Shown in pieces: positions 32,691 through 43,990 of a stretch of 64,000 nucleotides of DNA. The notes beneath the pieces were generated by a model. It saw nothing but the letters and a program-made list of their open reading frames with translations, had not been told where the DNA came from and ran no database searches. The DNA is taken from NCBI GenBank assembly GCA_037176885.1, contig JAWWNJ010000056.1:744001-808000 (forward strand), in the 5' to 3' direction. The first letter of the stretch is position 1. Each line of letters opens with the position of its first letter. Origin of the DNA: Favolaschia claudopus. Its lineage: Eukaryota > Basidiomycota > Agaricomycetes > Agaricales > Mycenaceae. Both the position numbers and the translations under genes were made by a program.

Positions 32691-34289
32691 ATATTTACGA
32701 TGCACATTGGAGTAAAGTAAGTTTTGAGTAAGTTGAACAAGAGATTATACTCGTACACTACGCTCAAGTAGAAGTCCATTCCTTGGCTGTCGAGGGTAAA
32801 TGTTAATTAAGTTGAGCTCTCTACTCGGTGTTACAAAAAGTGACCGACAATGTGCCATTTTAGGCCGAATCGTGTAGTATTTCGTTGAGTCAAGCACATA
32901 GGAATGTTCATTGGGATGATCTGTACCCATTTGCATGGCGGTTTGTGAGAAACGACGCCGCGAGTCTCTCGCACCAGTCGGTTCAATCTGACAGCTAACA
33001 TTTTGCCTTATTTAGAAGAAACCATTTGGCTCTCGCTTTGTTGGCACAGGAAACACAGTTTTAAGTATTCTATATTGTATTTTATACACCATTCTATTGT
33101 CTGACCAAATTTGGTCTGTGTGAACCATGTCATTGGGGCTTTTTTGAGCGTCTGAATTCCACCACTCAGATTTGATTCAGGTTCAAGCTGGGTATCAGCT
33201 CGTTTTGCTACAAAAAGATGGAACTAATGTGAAAATTCCAGCAGCTCTCTTGCTCTCTGTGTCAGTCAAGTAACCAAGAGTTATTCAGCGACATATGTTA
33301 TCATTATGTACCCTCCTCATTAACCGGGATCAACAACAAGGACAAATTGGAGGTGAAATATGCGCGACCTGTTTTCACACTATTTTGAGGCCGTTTTCAA
33401 GTATTTTGTATGACTGGATGGGATAGTGTCGTTTTTATCAAATGCAAGTTGGAAATCCGGTGCGTTGATCAGATACTGTGGATATCTTTCGAGTTTTTGT
33501 GTGGTTTGTGCCAGCTGCATGCAAAAATAGTATGACGTTCAGTTTGTTGACAAGCCTCAGGAGCCTCAGACAAGGAATGTCACGGATCTTTTCATGTATG
33601 CTGTAGAGAATTGTCAGGGGTATATTTGAAGCGCGACACTTCAAAAAAATATCACGTGTCCGTGAAGGAGTGACCAAATTATCGGTTACTTTTTGTAACA
33701 CTGAGTATTGTGGATCAGTCTCAAGCATCCGCATCCGCATTGAACCTGTTATGTACATTGGCTTTTTTCAGTCGTCCCCAGTGAAAACTCGTTCGAAAGT
33801 CACTGCGATTTCAGTCACAGTCTTGAAGCTTTACCGCGGACGCGTGAACTCGCTGCACTCCACCGGAAAAGGCGGGAGAGCCGAGGCAGCCCCTATGTAT
33901 CTACAGGATACATAACAACTGTAGCTACGTGAGTGCGCATGAAAAGAGCAAGATAGACTAGGAGTGGGTGGGTGGGACACAAAAAATGAGCTATGACGAC
34001 AGCGGGGGAGAGGACTAGGGCCGGGGGAGAAGACTAAGGTCGTGCGGGAGGGGGGAGTCACCGAGCCAAAAGCACGACGGGGTGGAGGCCGGCAAGACGA
34101 AAAAGAGATGGAGCATGTGATAGATGGCATCACCTTTGCCGTCTCTTCACTGAGTCTTCAGACCCCTCATGTGCGTGTCAAAACTGTGTTCCCATCACCA
34201 ACCATCACTCGGGATCAAGCGGACTCTCTCTGGATCAAGAGGAAATCTCTCGCATCACTCGGAGTCACAATATATCACGCATTTATTGA

Positions 34290-34520
34290 TTACATCAAAA
34301 CGCTCTCGAGCACAGCTTATTGCTTTTCGGTGACGGCTCTGATAAAAGGGGGAGCAAGCTCCCCCAATGAGGCCTTGCAAGTATGCACGTGTTTATGATG
34401 GGCGTTGATCTCACCATGCATCCTCCTGTATGTTCTAGGCGTAGTACATTGAGCTGGAACGTAGGTTTTGTATGCCGGATTCCCGGCCTACAGGTGGGGG
34501 AGCTTGCACGAATCCGCATT
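34290..34520 (+). repeat. paired dispersed repeats around GGGGGAGC palindrome
   Basis: At 34346-34372, AAAAGGGGGAGCAAGCTCCCCC is a near-perfect palindrome; at 34465-34520 there is a member of the GCCGG-hairpin family. A second copy of the first type, with about 100 bp of matching upstream sequence (GCTC...CAGC, TGACAAAAGGGGGAGCAAGC), lies at 34930-35030. An inverted one lies at 44090-44150. Confidence 0.55.
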
Positions 34521-35386
34521 TCAAATTCAATGCATGTACACTGTACAGTATGTTAGGTTTACTATGGAAGCAGTAGAATAATTTTATGACGATTGGACTT
34601 TGGCGACGCTGAAGAGGACTGGGGGAATGATGCTGACTGAATTTCCGAGTTGTGTGTTGGTTGTGCAAGCTTGGTGCAAGCTCAAGACTAGAAATTCATG
34701 AACGCAATTGTCTACATACAGTACCTCGCAAATTTGAAGATTACTTATGGTCTGACATCTGTTTTATGCATGAAGCGGTAAACTGGATGCAGGCATCGAG
34801 ATTCGAAGCAGAAAAGACACTGCCAGAGCGTTCCATCAGCGGAATCATCACTACATCACTCTGGATCAGGCGGGCTTGTGCTGGATCACAAACCATCAGT
34901 GATATCAGTATCGGGACATGTTTTCGTCACGGCACATGCTGATTTACGATACCCATCAACGCTCCAGCACAGCCTCATCACCATTTCTGACAAAAGGGGG
35001 AGCAAGCTCTTGCCTTATCCTCAAATATGCACAAATTTCAGGTCATGAAAAGGAAGAAGTGAGCAAAACGAGGGGAAGTAAAGTCCACATACTGTGGGAA
35101 AACACCATCAATTTTGATAAGGCAAGACGCTGATTGTTCCAGACTCTTATGACAGGGTTCCCTTTGGGATGGCATAAGAGTCTGGTCACGAGACTAGGCA
35201 ATGGTCCACGTAGGACTCCGGAGCAAGAGGTGGAAAAATCGGTCATTTTTATTTGGCCGGAAATTGCCTCAAATTGCCTATCACCCTTGGAATGGCGGGG
35301 TTGCCCACTGTCAGGCTTGAAGCAGGTGATAGTGATACTTTAAATACTGTATGGTGCGCTCGGCCTAAACACCACCAAATAGTACC

Positions 35387-35814
35387 GACAAGCTTTAGCT
35401 CCCTGCCTCCGACTCGCTGCGCTCGCCGACCTCCCTCCGTTCGGTCACACAGCTTGTTGGGGCTGGCCGCCCCAAACCCCGCTGCGCTCGCTCCGCTCGC
35501 GACGTCGTGAGAAGGTCCCGTGGTGTCGTGTCAAAGTCACATGAAAAAGCATGTGACCCATCAATTCTGATGGCCTGGCCCTCTTTTCAAGTATAGGACA
35601 AGCTTTAGCTCCCTGCCTCCGGCACGGCCGACTCGCTGCGCTCGCCGGCCTCCCTCCGTTCGGTCACACAGCTTGTTGGGGCTGGCCGCCCCAAACCCCG
35701 CTGCGCTCGCTCCGCTCGCGACGTCTAGTACGATCTCAACATCTCGACATTGACCCCGTGATTTTCTGTCAAAAGTCACGCGACTGATGGCCTGGCCCTC
35801 TTTTCAAGTATAGG
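35387..35814. repeat. two-copy tandem duplication, ~210-218 bp unit
   Basis: Copies begin GACAAGCTTTAGCTCCCTGC at 35387 and 35597 and both end CTCTTTTCAAGTATAGGA. They share GACTCGCTGCGCTCGCC and CCCCGCTGCGCTCGCTCCGC, packed with GCTCGC/GCGAGC-like words. The second half of each unit has diverged more than the first (about 35505-35560 versus 35727-35780). Confidence 0.8.
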
Positions 35815-36025
35815 ATATGTATGGTAGCAACATAAGTAACGCATAACGCAGAGCCATTTTTGCTTACAAATCGTCCCATATATGGTAATTTTGCTTGAAT
35901 TTTGCACTGCTTTTGCACAGCAAGTATTAGATTTGTTGTTTTGGTTGTGAATACCGAGAAAGCACTTTATCTGGAGACCACCGCGAGGGGTTCATCCAGA
36001 AGAATACAGTTCTCTCAACAAAACT

Positions 36026-36487
36026 TTGGTTTTGAATCCTGTTGAAAGGGGACGAAAAGAGGTAGAACTTCGAGTACAAGCACGCATTACAGCGTACAGA
36101 GATATACATACCACGGATCTTCCAGGCATTCTACCCAACGCCTACTCTTACACCCGAGGCGAGGACTCTGATCTAGACGAACTCCCATTTAGTCACGAAT
36201 CTCTATTTGATCAACAACTCACCCCAGACTCTGACGAGTTTTCTATTAATTTCTCTTTCACTCTTCGACCAATCACTCCTACACAACCACCGATGTCAGG
36301 GACTGGAACCCAGGCGGCTATGGTCGTCACGAGTTTTAAAATTCCGAGGCCGTGGGATAACAACTCACCGAAATTTACTACGGAGGACAAAGACGATCTC
36401 CGAGACTTCATCGAGCAGGTTGATGATATTATTGGCCTTGCAAAAATCACGGATGAGCAGGAGATAAAGAAGCTGCTGACGGGATAA
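36026..36487 (+). pseudogene. Gag-like N-terminal fragment
   Basis: 153 codons. After an acidic start, the segment FKIPRPWDNNSPKFTTEDKD then DLRDFIEQVDDIIGLAKITD resembles the start of the Gag core in basidiomycete gypsy elements (P.PW....APKF......L..F...+......I.DEQE). It stops at TAA 36485-36487, and LSGIGLSFTRE continues the same frame for a short distance afterwards. No LTR or Pol was found next to it. Assignment is by resemblance only. Confidence 0.4.
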
Positions 36488-36630
36488 CTTTCTGGGATTG
36501 GCCTGAGCTTCACGAGAGAGAGAATATGTAAGCAAGCCATTGATATATTGGGTATGAACTTCAAAACGAAGCCCGCTGCACTCCGCCCAAAGGCGAGGGA
36601 GCCAAGGCAGCCCACAACCAACAGCTCACC

Positions 36631-37462
36631 ATGAAGCAGCCACAGGCGGGCGAAGACACCGAGACGGATGAGCCTGAGATCACGGTGAGACCGCCGAAAA
36701 TTGCCCGCATCGAGGCTTGCACTGAGCAGCCTCCCAAATCAAAGGCTAAGGCGAAAGGAAAAAACAAGTCGAAAGCGAAAGGCAAAGAAAAGTCGAAATC
36801 CAAACGTAAAGGTGTTATCCTGCATCCTATCGGAACCTCGAAAACAGCGAAATGGGAGCACAAAAACAACGCTCGATACGAGGCCGGCAACCTCGAGGAT
36901 GAAGCTACCAGCATGGCCAGATTCAAAAACTCGCTCCTGGTCTACGACGAATTTATGGAGGTGGTTGATTCAATGAATGTTCGCCATTCAGCCTGCGGCA
37001 AAGTGCTCATCATGAAAACCGGGTATAATACGGGAAATTTCAAAACGGTGCAAGGGGCCTACGAGAACTGGGAAAGTAGCTGGCGCCTGTGGGCATCCCA
37101 CTTTGGCCGGGATGTTTAACAAGCTAGCGAAAGAGGACTCTGTTGCGAGTCAAACCAGCAAACCAGCGCCGTCGACAAACCGTCAGCTTGCTATCGCTTC
37201 CAGCTCCAAAAGTCGTCCATGCATGGGATTGTCGTCTGCCGAAGAACCCTTGATTGCTCAGTATCTTTCGCGGCCAGGCGCTGACGGTGGAGGCGGAAGA
37301 TCAGTCACAAAGGAAATGTTCCCGAAAGCTATCTCGTACCAGAAATTGTCAGGCAACAGAAAAGAGCTTGTCGATTCCCAGCAGACTCACGAATGGCAGT
37401 GGATCGTTCACAAAGGTTCAGGGAGCCTCACCAACTCACTGTCTGGCAAGAGAATGCGCTGA
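36631..37462 (+). CDS. hypothetical protein, possibly two exons or frameshifted
   Basis: Two overlapping frames, 36631-37119 (162 codons) and 37103-37462 (119 codons). The first has a Lys-rich basic block (KSKAKAKGKNKSKAKGKEKS) and then a well-formed segment (ARFKNSLLVYDEFMEVVDSM, KTGYNTGNFKTVQGAYENWE). The second has GLSSAEEPLIAQYLSRPGAD and NRKELVDSQQTHEWQWI. The compositions look like real protein and the order suggests one gene. I find no obvious GT-AG pair in the 16-base overlap, so a frameshift is as likely as an intron. I do not recognise the family. Confidence 0.35.
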
Positions 37463-37652
37463 AAGAGACGAATAGCTGATTCGGCAAGGGTGGAGCCGAG
37501 GACGCGGGACTAAACACAGGTAAGCAGATTTCGAAAACGAAAATCAATCAGAACCCGTATTCTTTTTCCGAAACGGCTGTATCTTCGTCTCTTCCCTCAC
37601 CAATCCATTTCAGTCCTCCATGGAGCAGGTATTTCTGCCTCTTTCCCTCTTA

Positions 37653-38425
37653 CAGCCGTTTTGGAAACAATATACGGGTTTTGATTGAGTGTGTCGGAAA
37701 ATCCGAAATCAGGTGATAGGGCCAAATATACCAATATCAAGCTTGATCAGGCTGTCAAGTTCGGGGTCGATTGATACAGCTGTTTTACGGTTTTTGTCCG
37801 GTTTCTGATGGAGTGGAGCATTTCGTTTCTTGTTTACACCTGTGTGCCTCCGAGTCGCCGTATGGCTCCACTCTGACTCAAATTGGGCATTTTGCTCCAC
37901 AGTAAATGCAGTGGGGCTGCGGTGGAGCGGTTGAACTGCCTCCGGCTCCTCGGCGAGGGCACGCACAAGCAATCAGAGGTAAACAACTTCTGAAGAACCC
38001 CACCCCATCAGAAACCGGACAAAAACCGTAAAACAGCTGTAAGGTCCAAAAAAGACTTATAAACACTGATCAAGCTTGACGGCCTGATATTGCTTGATAG
38101 GTCCAATGGTGCTCGTTCGTTTGTGCTTACGTTTGTTGACGATTCTGTCATCGGCAAAGCCGGGAGCACCACTTTGTGCGGCGTTGCCGTACCGCATCAA
38201 GTGCCGCTGGTCTCTTGTTTTGGCCCTTGCCCGCAAGTCATGGCTCTGGGTCTCAGTTCTGTTAACCCCCTGTTTTTTCCTGGTGTTCTCTGGGTGCCAG
38301 TGGGTGGCGGAAGCGAAACTCAGATTCGGCTGAAGTGGAGCTGGTGACGGAAAGCAAAACAAAGGTAAGCACAAACGAATGAGCACCACTCGATCAAAAC
38401 CCGTATATTGTTTCCAAAACGGCTG
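37653..38425. mobile_element. TA-flanked MITE (outer), containing a second MITE
   Basis: Ends CAGCCGTTTTGGAAACAATA and inverse, inverted repeat about 37 bp (continuing TACGGGTTTTGAT). TA at 37651-37652 and 38426-38427. An isolated right-end relic of the same family lies at about 37545-37576 (CCCGTATTCTTTTTCCGAAA then CGGCTG). Confidence 0.8.
37777..38039. mobile_element. nested TA-flanked MITE (inner)
   Basis: 263 bp; ends CAGCTGTTTTACGGTTTTTG and inverse, inverted repeat about 38 bp. TA at 37775-37776 and 38040-38041. It inserted inside the MITE at 37653-38425. The terminal CAG-CTGTTTT resembles the outer element's CAGCCGTTTT, so they may be distant relatives. Confidence 0.85.
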
Positions 38426-39434
38426 TATCTCAGGCTCAACGGCTTTTACAAGCTCCACCATTTTATTCTCTAGCACCGGAGACAATGAGCGAGATTTTTG
38501 AGCTTCTCCCGCGAGCAAGCAGATCTGCTGTGCTGCAAGTGTCAACAGTGTTTATGGCAACTGCAGAGGCTACCAAAACGCTCTGGACAGACCTCGATTT
38601 CGGTCCCACATACGAGGAGCAGGATCGAGTCCCTGCTGGACAATGGATGAAGCGCTCAGGCTCGCTTCTTCTCAATGTATTAGAGGGTTTGCGAAGAGCC
38701 ATTGAATGGCTAACGATTTCCCGATTAGGAAACTTCGATGGCCCAAAGATTAATGTCGAATTACACAAGAGCTGCTTGGAATGAAGTTTGGATGTTGAGA
38801 CCGGGTTAGTCTTTGTCAATGCGCCGGAATTTCGACTTTTGTGTAGCCATTAGCCATCCAATGGCTGCATCGCAAACTCGCTAATAATCCGAAGAGATCC
38901 AGCAAACATTGACCACCTCAGTAACCCGCCCCTCATGCGGCTTGGTCACATCCTACAGACGCACTTACGACACTAGCTTTTCACAATACCCCCCCTTCAC
39001 TCCTCTATCCTCTCCTTTCGGCATTTGACATGGCCAGGTTCACTACAATCCTCATTGCGCTGAGTGCCAGTGATGGGCACGACGGCGATCACCCCACACG
39101 GTTGATTACCACACTTCACGATCCCTTCATTGCCTCACGGATCCAAAGCTTGACCATCCAGAGCCTGGCTTATCCATGCGAACCTTCCTTTTTTGCTCCA
39201 TTCACTGCTCTTCAAACGCTCGCACTCGACTTCTCTCGTTCCCTGCCCCGGGAGTATTGGACCGCGCTTGCAGATCCGGCTTGCGGAGGGCCAGAGAGGC
39301 TTCCTGACCTTCGCAATTTGCATCTTGTGAACATTCAGCCTGCTCAGGCTCAAGAGATTGTCATGCTTCGACGCAACCTTCAATGTCTCGAACTACACTT
39401 GTTCCATCTCGATGCGCAGCACGCTCGTCGACGA

Positions 39435-39442
39435 CAATGGAG
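39435..39442. repeat. 8-bp target duplication CAATGGAG (left)
   Basis: Same eight bases at 39960-39967 on the other side of the MITE. An 8-bp duplication is the hAT superfamily signature. Confidence 0.9.
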
Positions 39443-39959
39443 CAGTGTTGGAATTTAAGGGGTTAATAAGGGTAAAATTTGAAGCTCAGGCCTTAAGCTT
39501 AACTAGGGCTTAATATTAAGGGCAAATTAAGGGTCAAGTTAAGGGCTGTTTAAATTTTTTCTGCGTGAGCCAGGACCACCTCCAGGTGAACAAAATGCAA
39601 GACTTTCCCTCTCAGATCCCTTGAAACTTCCCGGAGACCTTCATTCACACACTGTACTTGAAATAATTTGTCGCTAAAATTTCATCCAAGGAACATCAAA
39701 TAAATTGAGACTGTTTTGTATATGTACAATGCTTTTTCAGGTGTTTCCCTGCAAAACAAAAGGCTCTTTGGAGCCTTCTCAGCTATTGTCAACTTCAAGT
39801 TGGTTCAACTGGTGAGATACAGGCGAAAAGAATGTTACATAATCGATCATTAACCCTTAATTAAGGCTTAAGTCCGTCGACAATTGAAGCTAAGGCTTAA
39901 ACTTAAGGGCAATTTAAGGCTTAACTTAACTTAAGGGTTAACCCTTAATTCCAACACTG
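39443..39959. mobile_element. hAT-type MITE in the F-box/LRR-like frame
   Basis: 517 bp. Ends CAGTGTTGGAATT and inverse, 8-bp CAATGGAG duplications. Subterminal regions are crowded with TTAAGGG and CTTAA words (both strands), which may be transposase binding repeats. No coding capacity. Confidence 0.9.
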
Positions 39960-40034
39960 CAATGGAGTGCCTGGTTACAGACAAAGGTCTCTACCTTCTC
40001 TATCTACGACATAGCGGACACTCGCACATACATA

Positions 40035-41600
40035 CAGTGCCGGACACGCAAAGTCGACAACTTTGATCTTCCATTTATGGAAGGTGTTACACATGCCCAG
40101 GCGGCTAGTTTTTTGTGTAAACACGATGTTATGGACCCAAAGAATGGTTTTGCGCGAGCCGATTTCCCCAAAACTCAAAACCAACAAAAATTCACCCCAA
40201 AAATTTGGCCGGACACCTAAATTTGATGGGAAATTACGAAACATAGCGCAATCGACTCCGTTACAGCTGTTCCCGAAATCTATGAGACTTTTCAAAGAAA
40301 ATTGCGCGAGCTCAACTTTTGATCGGAGTGATAAGGCACACCATATATGGTAATATCTCCGACCTGGAAGAGATCCGTTCCCGTTTAGGAAAGAATGACG
40401 CTGTGCTGTAAACTTGACAAGCTTTATAGCAGAGCGTCATCGCTATCAAATCGCTATCGTATCTCATCGCAATGGTCTTCCGCCATATCAGCGACGACCT
40501 CAAAGAGCGCGCTCTCTGGCTACTCGACAACGATTATCTCACCGAGGATGTATGTGAGATTCTTGGTGTCTCTCGGGCGAGCCTTTTCCGCTGGAGAGAA
40601 AATAAACAAGATTATGGCACAGTCAGAGCACCTTCGACTACTGTGCGCGGACGCCCACGCAACCTCAATGCAGACCAAACCCACGACCTATTCACATTGT
40701 TTGCAGAGGCTCCTGAACTATATCTTGACGAGATCATGGATTGGGTAGCGGTTACCCATGACACAGGAATCTCTCGCTCAGCTCTCGACCGACTCATCCA
40801 GGATACTGGTGTCTCATACAAGATCCTTCGACGGGCAGCAGCAGAGCGTGATGATGTTGCCCGTGCTGCGTGGCTGCAGATGATTCAGACTACATTCATC
40901 TCTTCGATGATTGTGACTGCTGATGAGTCCAGTGAAGACGACAGAACAATCTTTCGGAAAAGAGGCCGAGCTCCTGTTGGCCAGCGCGCAGAGATTGACG
41001 CAGATTTTGTACGCGGGGAACGGTACAGTATTCTTGCTGCCATCACCATTGCTGGCTATCTGGGTACGCGCATTTTTGCCGGATCTGTGGATGGGGATGA
41101 ATTTTTTGACTTCATTATCAATGATATTGTGCGTATCTCTTTCTTTTTCCAATTCAATGGTCCTCATGCAACTCAGCTGCCCAAAATGAATGCATATCCT
41201 AATGATCGGAGCGTACTTATACTTGATAACTGTGCGATTCATAAAAGCGCATATCTTCGCGAGATGGTGGAGGCAAAAGGTTTTGTATAGTGTTGTCTTG
41301 AGGCCGTTATTTACTCATCATAAAACAGGCTGTATTCTTCTTTTCCTCCCCCCTTACTCTCCTGACTTCAACCCGATTGAGGAGAGCTTCAGTGCAGGTA
41401 CGTCTATAGGAGATATTCTATTATCACCGGACTCACCCACCCACGTCTTAGTGAAAGCATGGATTAGGCGGCATTGGCGGCGCATGCAGAATAGCGATAC
41501 TCCTGAGGTAGACTTACTCGAAGCCTGTGCTTCAAAAGCACGACGGTGGTTTCGGCACTCAGGATTCATTGACGGACCTGACGCTCAGTAATTTGCACCG
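40035..41600 (+). mobile_element. Tc1/mariner-type transposon, right end not found
   Basis: Begins after TA at 40033-40034 with CAGTGCCGGACACGC, a plausible inverted-repeat start, and carries an apparently complete transposase. No matching GCGTGTCCGGCACTG was found downstream, so the right end is lost or diverged. A 106-bp part of the 5' region (40258-40363) is repeated inverted at 60060-60165. Confidence 0.6.
40472..41591 (+). CDS. Tc1-like DDE transposase with three introns
   Basis: Exons 40472-41128, 41177-41279, 41329-41397 and 41452-41591 give a 322-residue protein. All three introns (48, 49 and 54 bp) have GT-AG ends, and splicing restores the family's conserved text. N-terminus: helix-turn-helix (ERALWLLDNDYLTEDVCEIL, then GVSRASLFRW) and GRPRNLN linker. 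Catalytic DDE_3 domain: first Asp in TADESSEDDRT, second Asp in SVLILDNCAIH, Glu in LPPYSPDFNPIEE, 34 residues after the second Asp (DD34E). It ends in an Arg/Trp-rich helix. It would cut and paste an element at TA sites in the nucleus. All three catalytic residues are present and no stop interrupts the spliced frame, so it may be functional and could mobilise TA-flanked MITEs nearby, though their ends do not obviously match. Confidence 0.8.
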
Positions 41601-41768
41601 GTTTTGTACAAAGAATATAAATTATACTCGTAAAGATGGGTACAAAGGGGTAAAAGTACGCAGGTGTACGATGAGCATAACAGGTCAATTTATAGGTGAG
41701 GGTGTATCATAGATAGAGCGTCGATGGAGAGTTATAAACAATAGTATGAACAGTACGGATGAGAGTAC

Positions 41769-43990
41769 CTAAGTTTGCAATTGTGCTTTGTATTTGTTGT
41801 AGTACTTGACAATTCGAGCGGCAGTAAATTGAGCGATATCTGCAGACGACCATTGAGAATCGGTGATCACTGAAATATCATCACCAATCTCGAAACCGAG
41901 TTTTTGAAGAAGAGGCTTGAGTCCCGGGGGGAATTGGGGATGAGCAGTAATGAAATCGTCCACCGATCCGCCTATGACAGGGGGGGATGAAGGAGGATTG
42001 ACCTGTCTTCGCTTGGAACTCGACTGCTCAGGAGGTGAGGAGTCACCGGCCCTAGAACGGCGTCGACGGCGATTCGGAGTCTCCGCCCAGGAGGGAAACG
42101 GCGACTGAGGCCCGTAGGAACCAATAGGTGGATAGTTCGCAAACGGAGATGGGTAAGACATGGGAGGGGATGGGGGGAAGCCGTTCATAGGGGACGGAAA
42201 GCCATACGGGTTATACATCGGAAATGCAGCTTGCATGGGGTTCATGGGCAGCGCAGGCGTTGGTGTTGCCATGTTGACGGACACAGAAGTTGATGGGGTA
42301 GCAGGGAGTCTAGGCGTGGTGGGCAAAGAACCCCGTGTTTTGAGCGCGCTCTGAGCAGTGAAGAAATTGGATCCCAGCGGAGGTTTGAGGAGGTTCGCGG
42401 TTCCCTTCTTCTATAAAACTGATCAGAAAAAAACGAAAGTATGAAACGAAACGGGTTTACAGCTGCCCATGCAATCTTCTTGTTGCGATCCAGCTCCCAG
42501 TGGAGGTTGTTCTGTCGGTAGTGGAAGCATGAGATATCGGGGTGTTGAGCGCAGCGGCCAGGCGGGTACGCTTCTGCTATCTTGTCCATTTCATCTTCCA
42601 GCCCTACGTCAAACGGGACCTGATATGGATGTGAATAGAAGCACAGATATAACCTGTAAGAATTACCTTCTTACAGTTGGCCCTTCGTCAATGTCTTCCG
42701 AGTCATCAAGAGCGAGAACGGCTTGGGCGGAGGTGCCCGCCCCCGCGCCCGACCATGACTGTGCAACATTCGTCAGAGCTAAACTTATTTTCAGAATAGA
42801 AGTACTTACGGCGCTTGGCGCAGCCGGTTTCGGGACCGGTGCGCTCATTTGAGGGATAATGAAATTGGCGGAGGCACCTTTCGGAGGTGAAAGAAGGTGT
42901 TTGATCAGCGACCTCATGCCATTAGCGTCGCGAATGGGAATGAACATGGAATTAGCGGGCTACATGAAGCGCCACTCGAACGTCGACTTGATAAGGTAAA
43001 CGGGGTCGGTCTCGAGAGCAGCAGCCAATTTTGCGGTTAGCTGATAGAATGAGAACCCTACGTTGGCCGTTACAGGCCCGAATTTAGCTGGGGCCGACTT
43101 GGGTTGTTTGCCCCTGGCTTTCTTCCCCGCAACCTTCTTCTCCTCAACTATAACGTGAATGAGAATCTCAAACTCCTGGGGGTTCGACGTCCGTGATTTC
43201 GGGAGTGTGTGGTGGTGGGGTTGAGGCTGGTGTGGCTGCGCGACGTGTGCGGGTGGTCGGTTTTGGGTTCGTAGAAGCAGAAAAAACGGTGACCAAGGCG
43301 CTCGGCCCCGGTGAGTCCACTGCAGGTGTAGCTGGTGCGACAAGAGACGGGGATTGCCGGTCGAAGAGGGTGGGGCATAGAGCATCAGGGAAAGGGTCCG
43401 GTTCCGTTGTGGACGGGGAAAGTTGCTGAAAGGCCGTGTCGAAGCCTTCAAACGGAATGGAAGGATCAAAGGAGTGCTGGTATGGTGCGCGTCACTTAGT
43501 CACCGCCCCCTTTGCACTACTGCCAAATCGGCCGGAGGCCGAAATTTTGTCAGAATTCAGAAACACCCTATTGAAGGCTGGATTTCAACCGATTTGGGGA
43601 CTTTTTGAGTGGACTTTTGACGCATCTACGGGTGCGATTTGGGTTTATTGAGCAATGGCATAGGAGTGGTGTTTGATATCCCTCGTATTGAGGGTTCTGG
43701 AGGCCAGCAAGATCGAAATTGGTGTATACTGCCAAATTGGGTGGGGTTGAAATTTATAGCTCCTTCAATTATTTAAATTTTGGAAATCCCTCTTGGGAAG
43801 TTGTTCCTCTGTTAAAAAGAAGCCCTTTTGCAAGACGAATAAAAATCAAGGCAAAAACTGGGGTCACAGTGAGCGTTGTCACGGAGAGGCGGTGACTAAG
43901 TGACGCGCACCATAGTTGGGACCAAAGGGAGGGTGGTGGTCGGGATCAAAAGAGAGAGTGGTCTGGGGATTAGGAGAATCTCCTGGGATG
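41769..43990 (-). pseudogene. Agaricomycete family protein of unknown function, with nonsense codon and MITE insertion
   Basis: Minus strand. N-terminal frame: ..PPFGPNYQHSFDPSIPFEGF, interrupted at NY by the MITE at 43493-43912. Then a segment EFEILIHVIVEEKKVAGKKA (about 43160) to YLIKSTFEWRFM, where TAG at 42961-42963 interrupts. The same frame continues PANSMFIPIRDANGMRSLIK. After introns come MDKIAEAYPPGRCAQHPDIS, CFHYRQNNLHWELDRNKKIA (about 42590-42480) and, beyond 42430-42475, a Pro-rich stretch and a C-terminal helical segment (FPPGLKPLLQKLGFEIGDDI, ..W..ADIAQFTAARIVKYY) resembling a SAM-like fold. I recognise this arrangement (FEWRF; YP.G.C..HP...CFH; WELDR) from many unnamed mushroom proteins, but no function is known to me. 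Two lesions make this copy inactive. Confidence 0.6.
43493..43912. mobile_element. TA-flanked MITE in the N-terminal coding region
   Basis: 420 bp. Perfect inverted repeats of at least 25 bp (TGGTGCGCGTCACTTAGTCA, then CCGCC) and TA at 43491-43492 and 43913-43914. Removing it rejoins the host frame (GPN-Y-QHS). The perfect ends suggest recent movement. Confidence 0.9.

Larger units (their letters stand above)
31841..35386. other. repeat-bearing stretch without a supported gene
   Basis: Contains dispersed short repeats described separately (32629-32690, 34290-34520, 34930-35030). Near 32130-32200 and 32560-32625, related words (CCGTTTCCGTTT, CCATTTCCGTTT) hint at the ends of another small element, not resolved. 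Open frames here have no features I recognise. Confidence 0.4.
38463..40034 (+). pseudogene. F-box/LRR-like protein remnant
   Basis: The frame 38485-38784 includes TLWTDLDFG...QWMKRSGSLLLNV, the short landmark after the F-box in many Agaricomycete F-box/LRR proteins (LW..I.....W+.RSGS.PL.+). The frame 39030-39458 gives LRR-like text: FTALQTLALDFS, LPREYWTALADPA, LPDLRNLHLVNI. At 39443 the frame is cut by a hAT-type MITE; the host frame resumes at 39968 (..RRQWS then AWLQTKV..) to about 40034, where the Tc1-like element begins. No complete F-box start was found. F-box proteins recruit targets to SCF ubiquitin ligases; this copy is broken. Confidence 0.45.
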
